Positions 52,386 through 60,784 of a stretch of 64,000 nucleotides of DNA are shown here, piece by piece (the stretch's first letter is position 1; the number at the start of each line of letters is the position of its first letter). The translations under genes and the position numbers were made by a program. The stretch is from Azospirillum canadense (lineage in GTDB: Bacteria; Pseudomonadota; Alphaproteobacteria; Azospirillales; Azospirillaceae): positions 620,001 through 684,000 of the forward strand of contig NZ_JAOQNG010000002.1 of assembly GCF_025961225.1 (NCBI RefSeq), written 5' to 3'. The notes below the pieces were generated by a model. It searched no databases. It saw nothing but the letters and a program-made list of their open reading frames with translations, and was not told where the DNA came from.

Positions 52386-52401
52386 TGTGGGACGTCCCAC
52401 A
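52386..52401. repeat. parS: Candidate parS site 2
   Basis: Perfect 16-bp palindrome TGTGGGACGTCCCACA, centre 38 bp from that of site 1. No other copy was noticed in the window. Confidence 0.65.
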
Positions 52402-52425
52402 TACGCCACGCCGGACCGAAGCCGG

Positions 52426-53131
52426 TCAGGGAACGAGGTGGGGAGAGACCGCGGCGTGGAAGGTCTCGACCACCGCTGGGTCGGTGAACTCCGGGAGGCC
52501 GGACAGGCCGCAATTCACCAGATCCTGGTTTGATTGCACGACGTTCGCGGCCTCCAGGAAGGCTTGGCAGGCCTGCGCCCGGATGTCCTCCCGTCGCGCC
52601 AACACGAACAGGCCAGTGCCGTCGTCGCCGCGGGTCTTGAACATCATTTCGCACCCGACGAAGGGGAAGACGCGGTGCATGTCCTCCGTGCTGTAGGACC
52701 CGATGTGGGCCTCCCACGGGTTCCCCTCATACTCGCCCTGCGGCCATTCGCCGATGGGGATGGCGATGTAGACGGCGTCGCACACCAGCAGGATCCGCAT
52801 CACCAACTGCTGCGCCTCGTCGCGGGTCATGTGCTCGATCACGTCGCCGAGCAGCGCGATGCCGCCCCGCGGCAGCGCGCCGTAGTCGAAGCGGCGGGGC
52901 GTCAGCGACATGGACCTCGTCATAGACCGCCTCCAGCCCGTACTCCTTCACGTAGGGACCCCACACCTCCACCGCGGTGAAGCGGGCCTTGGGCAGGATC
53001 GGGCGGAGAAGCCGCGCGTAGGTGCCCACCCCCGGCCCGATGTCGAGCATGTGCGACACCGCATGGCGGGCGTTGAAGCGGTTGATCGCCAGCGCGGTGA
53101 CGGATTTACCGAGGATGGTGCTGAAGGGCAT
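52426..53131 (-). pseudogene. Class I SAM-dependent methyltransferase, frameshifted
   Basis: The N-terminal part (start ATG 53131, GGAG nine bases upstream) has the SAM-binding motif MLDIGPGVGTYARLLRP and runs to about 52915. The rest (RFDYGALPRGGIALLGDVIEH to the stop at 52426, named by its ends RFDYGA and DVIEH) lies in another frame. The switch occurs in a C-rich run around 52890-52905, where one added base would restore a single protein of about 235 residues. It lies next to a TPR protein that also carries a disabling mutation. A sequencing error in the C run is the main alternative. Confidence 0.7.
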
Positions 53132-53192
53132 CGGCTGTGTCTCCAAGGGGGTCCGGGATGATGGACCGGACCTGGGGCGCGATCAAAGGGCT

Positions 53193-54785
53193 TTACGAAA
53201 AAGTGCGGCGGGCCAGCGCGACGCCGCGGCGGGCGTAATCGAGGGCGGTTCCGGCCAGCCCTTCCAACTCCAGGCCGTCGTAGAGGCCCGCGTCGAAGGA
53301 GGCCTTGCCGAAGTCCTGCATGGGGTCTTCCGGTGTCCACATGTGCAGGTGGATTTCCTGCCCCCGTCCCGGCCCGGCCGGCATCCCGCCTTCGATCACG
53401 CCGTCCAGCAGGGTCAGGTCGTCGACCAGGTCGTTGATGGCGACCTCCGACGCGTACATGGTCAGCACGCCGATCCACCAGTCCGGCCAGGACATGCCCC
53501 GCCAGTCCTCCTCCAGCAGCAGGCCGGCGACCTCCAGGGACTTGCGGGCGCAGCGGTCGAGCAGCGCGGCCTCCCCGTACCAGGTCGGTCCCAGGTTGCG
53601 GTAGCGGCCATAGCGGAAGCCGCGGCGCTGTGCGAAGTCGGCCAGCCGGCGGATGCTCCCTTCCGACGCGTAGCCGCCGCTGCCGATGGCAAAGCGCCGC
53701 GGGTGGAACGTCTTGAAGGCCGGCATCAGGATGGTGTCGACATCCGTCAGCAGGGCATAGCAATGCCGGTCCGGCAGGTCCAGCGCGGCGAGGTAATGGT
53801 TGCAGTAGGGATAGCGCGTCCCCTCGAACGTGGTGACCGACGCGAAGTTCGGGTGGTCGTAGCGATCCTCCACCGGCTCCATGATCCGGCAGGGAATGCG
53901 CGGGTCGATCAGGTGATGGGTGCCCGGCGGGATGGTCACCAGGAAATCGAGGGCGGCGCAATCCAGGTCCAGGTAGGACAGGTACAGGGAATGGAGCTGC
54001 CAATTGAGCGCCCATTTCCGCGGGTCGCAGAAGGCGGTGAGCACGGTCGGCGGGAACTCCCGCTCCGGCTCGGCCATGCGGCCGGTGATGTGGACGACGT
54101 CGGCGTAGTCCTGTTCGTACCGCACCACGCCGAGGGCGGACAGGTGCCCGCCATAGCGCTCGTCCACACCCAGCAGGGCCGGCGCGCGCCGGCAGGCTTC
54201 GGTGAGGTGCCCGCCGCACCACAGGGCGAGGCACAGGAAATAGCGCGCCCGCTCGCTGGTCGGATCGGCCGCTTCCGCGCGCCGCAGAAGCCGAATGGCG
54301 TGTGCCGTATGGCTGCAGAACAGCTGGGCGCCCCCAAGGTCGGTCAGGGCCTCGGCCGATCCCGGTTCCAAGACCACCGGCAAGCGGAGAAGCCGCACCT
54401 GCTCCCGCCCCTGCCCCAGCACCTCCAGGCTGGCGGACAGGCCGCGGATCGCGTCGGGGCGCATGGGATCCAGGTGAAGGGCACAGCGAAAGGCGCGGGC
54501 GGCCTCCGCCGGCTGGCGCGCCCCGCGGTGGGCCTCGGCCAATCCAAGAACGGCCGGGACCCTCGCGCAGTCCACGGCCAGCGCGCGCCGGTAGGCGCGC
54601 ACGGCCTCGTCGAAGCGGCCCAGCGCGCGGAGCAGGTCGCCGAGCAGGCAGCGGAAGGGGACGACCATCGGGCTGGCCGCGACGCACAGGCCCATGTGGT
54701 GGACGACATCCTGAAGCTTGCCCGACTGCGCTTGAACGGAGGCCAGGAGGTACAGGGCCGTCGCGTGGTCGGGGACGGCGTTCAC
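53193..54785 (-). CDS. TPR-repeat protein with C-terminal glycosyltransferase-like domain of unknown function
   Basis: About 530 residues: tetratricopeptide repeats in the first 200 (LLGDLLRALGRFDEAVRAYRRAL, ends LLGDLL and YRRAL), then a region with YALLTDVDTILMPAF, RFAIGSGGYASEG and GPTWYGEAALLDRC resembling nucleotide-sugar transferase folds. The open frame can start only at GTG 54785 inside the first TPR, with no good ribosome site. In the same frame ATG 54875 has AAAGG five bases upstream and encodes MATVEEAIDIGL, then an amber codon (54839-54837). The gene is probably inactivated or N-terminally trimmed. It lies beside the frameshifted methyltransferase; surface glycan modification is possible. 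Confidence 0.65.
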   Translation of the reverse strand: MNAVPDHATALYLLASVQAQSGKLQDVVHHMGLCVAASPMVVPFRCLLGDLLRALGRFDEAVRAYRRALAVDCARVPAVLGLAEAHRGARQPAEAARAFRCALHLDPMRPDAIRGLSASLEVLGQGREQVRLLRLPVVLEPGSAEALTDLGGAQLFCSHTAHAIRLLRRAEAADPTSERARYFLCLALWCGGHLTEACRRAPALLGVDERYGGHLSALGVVRYEQDYADVVHITGRMAEPEREFPPTVLTAFCDPRKWALNWQLHSLYLSYLDLDCAALDFLVTIPPGTHHLIDPRIPCRIMEPVEDRYDHPNFASVTTFEGTRYPYCNHYLAALDLPDRHCYALLTDVDTILMPAFKTFHPRRFAIGSGGYASEGSIRRLADFAQRRGFRYGRYRNLGPTWYGEAALLDRCARKSLEVAGLLLEEDWRGMSWPDWWIGVLTMYASEVAINDLVDDLTLLDGVIEGGMPAGPGRGQEIHLHMWTPEDPMQDFGKASFDAGLYDGLELEGLAGTALDYARRGVALARRTFS

Positions 54786-54875
54786 GACCGCCTGGAAGAC
54801 CGCCTCCGCGTCACCGAGGTGTCCGCCGTCCAGATGCTACAGCCCGATGTCGATGGCTTCTTCGACCGTTGCCAT
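54786..54875 (-). other. Original 5' end of the TPR gene cut off by an amber codon
   Basis: Thirty codons in frame with the TPR protein, opening with ATG 54875 and a good Shine-Dalgarno. Codon 13 is TAG (54839-54837), where related TPR starts commonly have glutamine (CAG). The codons after the stop continue the TPR consensus (DGGHLGDAEAVFQAVV). Confidence 0.65.
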
Positions 54876-55253
54876 GAACGCCTTTCTCATCCGCTGGCCT
54901 ATCCGCCGGCGACCGCATCACCGTAGACGGGAATGACTGCCCGACTTTTCATCCCCTGACAAGAGTGCTGAAAAGCTTGACGGAACTGGGCTTGCGATGG
55001 GGCGGTGATACCAAACCAGGCGAAGACTTCCGCGACCGTCAACTGCGGGTTTTCGGGTTCCGCGCGGGGTTTTCAAAGCCGGATTTTGCTGGAATGGTCC
55101 GGCACACTACCACACGACGACCGGATTGTGTCGGCCGAAGTGCCATCGGCGCCGGTTCGCGTCGCCAACACAGGCGCATGTCCGAAGACATACCCCGGAA
55201 CTCTGTCGCGCGCCGGTTCGTTCCTTTTCCGGCATTCCAACTGGAGCGCGGAA
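54876..55253. other. 378-bp divergent intergenic region
   Basis: It separates the TPR gene from the alcohol dehydrogenase and should hold promoters in both directions. I found no convincing sigma-70 or -24/-12 promoter, riboswitch or small gene. The dehydrogenase ribosome site GGAG lies seven bases before its ATG. Confidence 0.4.
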
Positions 55254-57083
55254 ATGGACGTGACGAGGGTGTGCCGCACCGGGGCCGTCTTTGCCATGAC
55301 CATGGCCCTTCTTGCGGCTGCCCCCGCGCTCGCTCAGGACACCGCTCCGACAAAGGCCGTTCCCGCACCTGCCGCCTCGCCGCCGGACGACGGCGCCTGG
55401 GCGATGCCGGCGAAGAACTACGCCAGCACCCGCTATAGCGAGTTGGACGAGATCAACGCCGGTACCGTCCGCGACCTTCAGGTCGCCTTCACCTTCTCCA
55501 CCGGCGTCGACCGGGGGCAGGAGGCCGCTCCCTTGGTCGTCGGCAACACGATGTACATCGTGACCCCCTACCCAAACCGCCTCTTCGCGCTCGACCTCAC
55601 GCAGCCGGGCGCCCCGGTGACGTGGACGTTCGAGCCGAAGCCGGCGGCCTCGGCGCAAGGGGTCGCCTGCTGCGATTTCATCAACCGCGGCGTGGCCTTC
55701 GCGGACGGCCGGGTGTTCATGAACACGCTGGACGGCCAGACCATCGCCGTGGAGGCCGGCACGGGGCGGGAGGTCTGGCGGACCAAGCTCGGCGACATCA
55801 ACAAGGGGGAGACCATCACCATGGCCCCCCTGGTGGTGAAGGGTAAGGTCTTGGTCGGCAATTCGGGCGGCGAGTTCGGGGTCCGCGGCTGGCTGACCGC
55901 GCTGGACGCCGGCACCGGCAAGATCGCGTGGAAGGCCTACAACACCGGCCCCGACAGCGATGTGCTGATCGGCCCCGACTACAAGCCCTTCTATGACAAG
56001 GAGAAGGGCAAGGACCTGGGTGTGACCACTTGGCCGCCCAACGCGTGGGAGATCGGCGGCGGCACGGTGTGGGGCTGGATCGCCTACGACCCGGAGCTTG
56101 ACCTGATCTACCACGGTACCGCCAACCCCGGCCCGTGGAACCCGGAGCAGCGGCCGGGCGACAACAAATGGACCGGCGGCATCTTCGCCCGCAATCCGGA
56201 CACCGGGCAGGCGCGCTGGTTCTACCAGGTGGTGCCCCACGACCTGTACGACCACGATGCCATCAACGAGTTGATCCTGCTCGACATGCCGGTGAACGGC
56301 ACCATGCGCAAGACCGTCGTCCGGCCGGAGCGCAACGGCTACATCTACGTGCTCGACCGCGCGACGGGGGAGGTGCTGTCGGCCGACCCGTACGCGTATA
56401 TCAATTCCTCCACCGGCGTGGACCTGAAGACGGGCATCCTGGCGATGGTGGAGGCCAAGGCGCCGAAGATGGGCAAGGTCGTCCGCGACATCTGCCCGAC
56501 GGCGCCGGGGTCGAAGGACTGGAACCCGTCCTCCTTCTCGCCGCGGACCGGGCTTCTCTACATCCCGCACATGAACCTGTGCATGGACTGGCAGAGCGCG
56601 GAGGCCAACTACATCGCCGGCACGCCCTACGTCGGGGCGGAGGTGCGCATGTTCGCCGGCCCCGGCGGCCACCGGGGCGAACTGTCGGCCTGGGACCCGG
56701 TCAAGCGCGCCAAGGCCTGGAGCGTGAAGGAGGACTTCCCGCTGTGGAGCGGCACGCTGTCCACCGCCGGCGACCTCGTCTTCTACGGGACCATGGAGGG
56801 ATGGTTCAAGGCGCTGGACGCCCGCACGGGGGAGGAGCTGTGGCGGTTCAAGACCGGCTCCGGGATCATAGGCCAGCCGATCGCATACCGCGGGCCGGAC
56901 GGGCGGGAGTATGTCGCCGTGCTGTCCGGCGTCGGCGGCTGGGCCGGGGCGGTGGTGGTCGGCAACCTCGACCCGCGCGACGCCACGGCGGCCAAGGGCT
57001 TCGTCAACGCCGTCGCCGACCTGAAGGACAAAACGACCAAGGGGGGAACGCTCTATGTCTTCGCCCTGCCGTCGAAGCGTTAG
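55254..57083 (+). CDS. PQQ-dependent alcohol dehydrogenase, lanthanide-type signature
   Basis: Periplasmic quinoprotein of the methanol/ethanol dehydrogenase family, 609 residues, eight-bladed propeller, signal peptide ending near APALA-QD. The vicinal disulfide is Cys139-Cys140 in VACCDFINRG; tryptophan-docking motifs recur (VTWTFEP, WGWIAYDPE). The catalytic aspartate is Asp333 in LYDHDAINE and a second Asp335 sits two residues on, the position that is Asp in XoxF/PedH/ExaF-type lanthanide enzymes and Ala or Ser in calcium enzymes. It oxidises alcohols or aldehydes and passes electrons to the cytochrome encoded 29 bp into its own 3' end. Confidence 0.88.
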   Translation: MDVTRVCRTGAVFAMTMALLAAAPALAQDTAPTKAVPAPAASPPDDGAWAMPAKNYASTRYSELDEINAGTVRDLQVAFTFSTGVDRGQEAAPLVVGNTMYIVTPYPNRLFALDLTQPGAPVTWTFEPKPAASAQGVACCDFINRGVAFADGRVFMNTLDGQTIAVEAGTGREVWRTKLGDINKGETITMAPLVVKGKVLVGNSGGEFGVRGWLTALDAGTGKIAWKAYNTGPDSDVLIGPDYKPFYDKEKGKDLGVTTWPPNAWEIGGGTVWGWIAYDPELDLIYHGTANPGPWNPEQRPGDNKWTGGIFARNPDTGQARWFYQVVPHDLYDHDAINELILLDMPVNGTMRKTVVRPERNGYIYVLDRATGEVLSADPYAYINSSTGVDLKTGILAMVEAKAPKMGKVVRDICPTAPGSKDWNPSSFSPRTGLLYIPHMNLCMDWQSAEANYIAGTPYVGAEVRMFAGPGGHRGELSAWDPVKRAKAWSVKEDFPLWSGTLSTAGDLVFYGTMEGWFKALDARTGEELWRFKTGSGIIGQPIAYRGPDGREYVAVLSGVGGWAGAVVVGNLDPRDATAAKGFVNAVADLKDKTTKGGTLYVFALPSKR

Positions 57084-57621
57084 CCTCGCGGTCCTCGCCG
57101 TCCTGGCGCTCGCCGCCTGCGACCGGGAGGAGCGGGAGCCGCGCGGCGCCCCGGTGGGCGAGAGCGGCCCGCAGGCCATCGCGCAAGGCAGCCTCTACGC
57201 CGGCGAACCCTCGCCCCCCGACCCGCGCCGGCAAGAGTATGAGGGCAACGCCTACCACCTCGCGCAGGGCAAGCAGCTGTACGTCTGGTTCAACTGCAAC
57301 GGCTGCCACTCCAACGGCGGCGGCGACATCGGCCCGCCGCTGATGGACGACACCTGGATCTACGGCGACAGCCTGGAGAACATTTTCGCCACCATCGTCC
57401 AGGGCCGGCCGAACGGCATGCCCTCCTTCCGCAACAAGATCCCGGAAACGCAGATTTGGGAGATCGCCGCGTATGTGCGGTCGATGAGCGGGCAGACGCC
57501 GACCGCCGCCTCCCCCGGGCGCAACGACAGCCTGAACGCCAAGCCGGCCGAACAGCGCGCGCCCAAGGCGGAGCCCAAGCAGTCCAACCCCGGCGGCCCG
57601 CAGGTGGAGGGCCGGCAATGA
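57055..57621 (+). CDS. c-type cytochrome lipoprotein
   Basis: A 188-residue periplasmic mono-haem cytochrome. The lipoprotein signal ends in LAAC (about Cys22); the haem site is CNGCH (81-85), and the distal methionine is likely in GRPNGMPSF. A flexible Pro/Ala/Gln-rich tail follows. Its gene overlaps the dehydrogenase by 29 bases and the coxB start by four. It most likely accepts electrons from the quinoprotein and delivers them to the oxidase. Confidence 0.87.
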   Translation: MSSPCRRSVSLAVLAVLALAACDREEREPRGAPVGESGPQAIAQGSLYAGEPSPPDPRRQEYEGNAYHLAQGKQLYVWFNCNGCHSNGGGDIGPPLMDDTWIYGDSLENIFATIVQGRPNGMPSFRNKIPETQIWEIAAYVRSMSGQTPTAASPGRNDSLNAKPAEQRAPKAEPKQSNPGGPQVEGRQ

Positions 57622-58856
57622 CGGCGCGGCTGGCAGCCCCCTCGCCCAGCCCCGCTGGGAGAGGGAGGGACCCATGCGCAGCTCTCGGCGAAGCAAAGCT
57701 TCGCCTGCCGCCAGCGCAAGCTTTGCTTGCGCGAAAGGCATGGGAGGGTGAGGGCAAGGTCTTCCCGAGAAACCTAGCCCTCACCCTCCCACTTTGTGGG
57801 CCCCTCCCTCTCCCGCCGGGGGCGGGCGAGGGGGCTGCGCCCTGGCGCCGCGCCGCACTGGCGCTGTGCCCCTTGGCGCTGTCGGCCTGCCAGGGCATCC
57901 AGTCCGCGCTCGACCCCGCCGGGCACCAGTCCGGGCGGATCGCCGGGCTGTGGTGGCTGTTCCTGGCGGTGCTGGCCGCAATTTACGCGCTCGTCCTGGT
58001 CCTCCTGCTGATCGCGGCGTTCCGGTCGCGGCGCCGCCGGAGCCTGCCGCCCGGCCCCGCTTTCCGTCCGGAGGAGCCGACCGAGCGCCGGCTGACCCGC
58101 GGGCTCACCGCCTGGGCGGTCGGCACCGCCGCCATCGTGCTGACACTGACCGGGTTCAGCTACGCCGTGGACCGCGACATCCTCGCGCTCGGCCACCGGG
58201 CGGAGCTAACCATCGAGGTCACGGCCAAGCAGTGGTGGTGGCAGGTCAAGTACGACGATCCGGTGCCGAACCGCAGCTTTGAGACGGCCAACGAGATCCG
58301 CCTGCCGGTCGGCGTGCCAGTGCGCGTGGTGCTGAAGTCGCAGGACGTCATCCACAGCTTCTGGGTCCCGAACCTGCACGGCAAGACCGACCTGATCCCC
58401 GGCCGGGTCAACGAGACGGTGATCGTCGCCGACCGCGAGGGCCGTTACCGCGGGCAATGCGCGGAGTTCTGCGGGTTCCAGCACGCCAACATGGCGCTGG
58501 ATGTGGTGGCGATGCCGCGCGAGCAGTTCGACGCGTGGCGGGAGTCCCAGCTCGCCCCCGCCAGCGCCCCGTCCGACGACCGGAGCCGGGAGGGCCAGCG
58601 CGTCTTCCTGACCTCGGCCTGCGTGATGTGCCACACCGTGCGCGGCACCACGGCGGCCAGCCGGGTCGGGCCGGACCTGACCCACGTCGCCGCGCGTCCG
58701 TCGCTGGCGGCCGGGACGCTGCCCTACAGTAAAGGGAACCTCGCGGGCTGGATCGCCGACCCGCAACGCATCAAGCCGGGCAGCCAGATGCCGGTGGTCG
58801 ATCTGTCCGCCGACCAGCTGCAAAGCGTGCTCGCCTACTTGGACGGCCTGAAATGA
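57618..58856 (+). CDS. coxB: Cytochrome c oxidase subunit II with fused cytochrome c (caa3-type CoxB)
   Basis: Subunit II: two transmembrane helices (LWWLFLAVLAAIYALVLVLL and AVGTAAIVLTLTGFSYAV), CuA centre with VIHSFWVP and CAEFCGFQHANM (Cys281, Cys285, His289, Met292), and a C-terminal cytochrome c with CVMCH from Cys335. Such fusion marks caa3-type oxidases. The lipobox LSAC (Cys91) comes unusually late because about 70 residues encoded by a palindromic repeat (57633-57838) separate the start MTARL from the signal peptide. The start is fixed by the ATGA overlap with the upstream gene; no in-frame start lies nearer the signal. Confidence 0.85.
   Translation: MTARLAAPSPSPAGRGRDPCAALGEAKLRLPPAQALLARKAWEGEGKVFPRNLALTLPLCGPLPLPPGAGEGAAPWRRAALALCPLALSACQGIQSALDPAGHQSGRIAGLWWLFLAVLAAIYALVLVLLLIAAFRSRRRRSLPPGPAFRPEEPTERRLTRGLTAWAVGTAAIVLTLTGFSYAVDRDILALGHRAELTIEVTAKQWWWQVKYDDPVPNRSFETANEIRLPVGVPVRVVLKSQDVIHSFWVPNLHGKTDLIPGRVNETVIVADREGRYRGQCAEFCGFQHANMALDVVAMPREQFDAWRESQLAPASAPSDDRSREGQRVFLTSACVMCHTVRGTTAASRVGPDLTHVAARPSLAAGTLPYSKGNLAGWIADPQRIKPGSQMPVVDLSADQLQSVLAYLDGLK
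57633..57838. repeat. Palindromic repeat inserted within the coxB 5' coding region
   Basis: A 206-bp element with perfect 15-bp terminal inverted repeats GCAGCCCCCTCGCCC and GGGCGAGGGGGCTGC. Inside are hairpins CGGCGAAGC/GCTTCGCC around AAA and GCGCAAGC/GCTTGCGC around TTT, which match hairpins of the 10136-10387 repeat in order and flanks. It is read through in frame without a stop. Confidence 0.82.
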
Positions 58857-60784
58857 GCCCCCGCGACGCATCCCCGTTCATTCGCCGCGACGGCCCCGCC
58901 CTGGAGGAGGTGGAGACCTATGCCCGGCTGGAGCGGACCTGGGCAACGCCGCCCGGCTTGTGGGGCTGGCTGTCCAGCGTGGACCACAAGCAGGTTGGCC
59001 GGCGCTACATCGTCACCGCCTTCGTCTTCTTCCTGCTGGCCGGGCTGCTGGCGCTTGCCATGCGGATGCAACTGGCCGGGCCGGAACAGACGCTGCTGAC
59101 GCCCGACCGTTACAACCAGATCTTCACGATGCACGGCACGACGATGATGTTCCTATTCGCCGTGCCGGTGATGGAGGCCTTCGCCATCTATCTGGTGCCG
59201 CTGATGGTCGGCACGCGCGCCATCGCCTTTCCGCGGCTGAACGCCTTCAGCTATTGGGTCTATCTGGCCGGCGGGGTGATGCTGTGGGTGGCCTTCATCC
59301 TCAACGTCGGGCCGGACGTGGGCTGGTTCAGCTACGTCCCCCTGGCCGGACCGCAGTTCAGCCCCGGCAAGCGCACCGACTTCTGGGCGCAGATGATCAC
59401 CTTCACCGAGGTGGCGGCGCTGGCCGTGGCGGTCGAGATCATCGTGACGGTGTTCAAGCAGCGCGCGCCGGGCATGTCGCTGAACCGCATCCCGCTGTTC
59501 GTCTGGGGCCAGTTGGTCACCTCATTCATGGTCGTCTTCGCCATGCCGGCGGTGATGGTGTCCAGCAGCATGCTGATCATGGACCGGCTGATCGGCACCC
59601 ATTTCTTCAACCCGGCGGAGGGCGGCGACGCCCTGTTGTGGCAGCACCTGTTCTGGTTCTTCGGCCATCCGGAGGTCTACATCATCTTCCTGCCGGCGAC
59701 CGGCTTCGTGTCCTCCATCCTGCCGACCTTCGCGCGGCGGCCGATCTTCGGCTACACCGCCCTGGTGCTGGCGCTGGTCGCCACTGGGTTCCTGGGCTTC
59801 GGCCTTTGGGTGCACCACATGTTCGTGACGGGGCTGCCGCACCTCGGCAACAGCTTCTACACGGCGGCGAGCATGGCCATCGCGGTGCCCAGCGGCATCC
59901 AGATCTTCTGCTGGCTCGCCACGCTGTGGGACGGCCGGCCGCGCTTTGCCACGCCGCTGCTGTTCGTCATCGGCTTCATCGTCATCTTTGTGCTGGGCGG
60001 CCTCAGCGGCATCATGCTGGCGTCGGTGCCGATTGACAGCCAGGTGCACGACACCTACTTCGTCGTGGCCCACTTCCATTACGTGCTGATCGGCGGGGCG
60101 GTGTTCCCGCTGTTCGGGGCGGTCTACTACTGGTTCCCGAAATTCACCGGGCGGATGCTGTCGGAACGGGCGGGGGCCTGGAACTTCGGGCTGTTCTTCG
60201 TCGGCTTCAACCTCGCCTTCTTCCCCATGCACATCCTGGGGCTGATCGGGATGCCGCGCCGGGTCTACAGCTACCCCGCGGGGCTGGGCTGGGACGACCT
60301 GAACCTGCTGGCGACGGCGGGTGCCACGATCCTGGCGGCCGGGGTGCTGGTCTTCCTGGGTAACGTCTGGCACAGCCTGAAATACGGCCTCGTCGCCGAC
60401 GACAACCCGTGGGGAGCGGCGACGCTGGAGTGGGCCACCACCTCCCCACCGCCGAGCTTCAACTTCGTCCACATCCCCGTGGTGACCGGCAGCAACCCCC
60501 TATGGGAGGAGCCCGACGGACTGCCCGTGGTCGGCGGCCTGCGCGTGGACCAGCGGGAACTGCTGCTGACCAGCGTGGTGGATGCGGAGCCCGAGGTGCG
60601 GGAGCCCTCGCCCGAGCCTTCCATCTGGCCGCTGCTGTCGGCGACCGCCGTCACGATCCTGTTCATCGGCTCGATCTTCACGCCTTGGGCGGTGGTCTGG
60701 GGTTCCATCCCGCTGGCGGTCGGGCTGATCGGCTGGTTCTGGCCGAAGTCGGCGCCCGACACCCCCGAACCGGTGATCGACTGA
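58853..60784 (+). CDS. coxA: Cytochrome c oxidase subunit I (CoxA/CtaD)
   Basis: Haem-copper oxidase catalytic subunit, 643 residues, about 14 hydrophobic segments. The copper-B ligand and cross-linked tyrosine are in WFFGHPEVYI (His272, Tyr276); HHMFVTG and the haem histidines in HDTYFVVAHFHYVLIGG are present. It reduces oxygen to water and pumps protons. Its start overlaps the coxB stop. The extra C-terminal length resembles other caa3/SoxB-type subunits. Confidence 0.92.
   Translation: MSPRDASPFIRRDGPALEEVETYARLERTWATPPGLWGWLSSVDHKQVGRRYIVTAFVFFLLAGLLALAMRMQLAGPEQTLLTPDRYNQIFTMHGTTMMFLFAVPVMEAFAIYLVPLMVGTRAIAFPRLNAFSYWVYLAGGVMLWVAFILNVGPDVGWFSYVPLAGPQFSPGKRTDFWAQMITFTEVAALAVAVEIIVTVFKQRAPGMSLNRIPLFVWGQLVTSFMVVFAMPAVMVSSSMLIMDRLIGTHFFNPAEGGDALLWQHLFWFFGHPEVYIIFLPATGFVSSILPTFARRPIFGYTALVLALVATGFLGFGLWVHHMFVTGLPHLGNSFYTAASMAIAVPSGIQIFCWLATLWDGRPRFATPLLFVIGFIVIFVLGGLSGIMLASVPIDSQVHDTYFVVAHFHYVLIGGAVFPLFGAVYYWFPKFTGRMLSERAGAWNFGLFFVGFNLAFFPMHILGLIGMPRRVYSYPAGLGWDDLNLLATAGATILAAGVLVFLGNVWHSLKYGLVADDNPWGAATLEWATTSPPPSFNFVHIPVVTGSNPLWEEPDGLPVVGGLRVDQRELLLTSVVDAEPEVREPSPEPSIWPLLSATAVTILFIGSIFTPWAVVWGSIPLAVGLIGWFWPKSAPDTPEPVID

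Noticed and set aside
52347..52401. The two palindromes after parB read as terminators
   Set aside because: They lack loops and U-tracts, and the same sequence is repeated; a protein-binding centromere site fits better.
52426..53131. Programmed frameshift joining two methyltransferase halves
   Set aside because: No slippery heptamer with a following structure was recognised, and the neighbour gene is also damaged; a mutation or sequence error is simpler.
55254..57083. Calcium-type methanol dehydrogenase large subunit (MxaF)
   Set aside because: There is no mxaI small-subunit gene and the +2 position after the catalytic Asp is Asp, not Ala.
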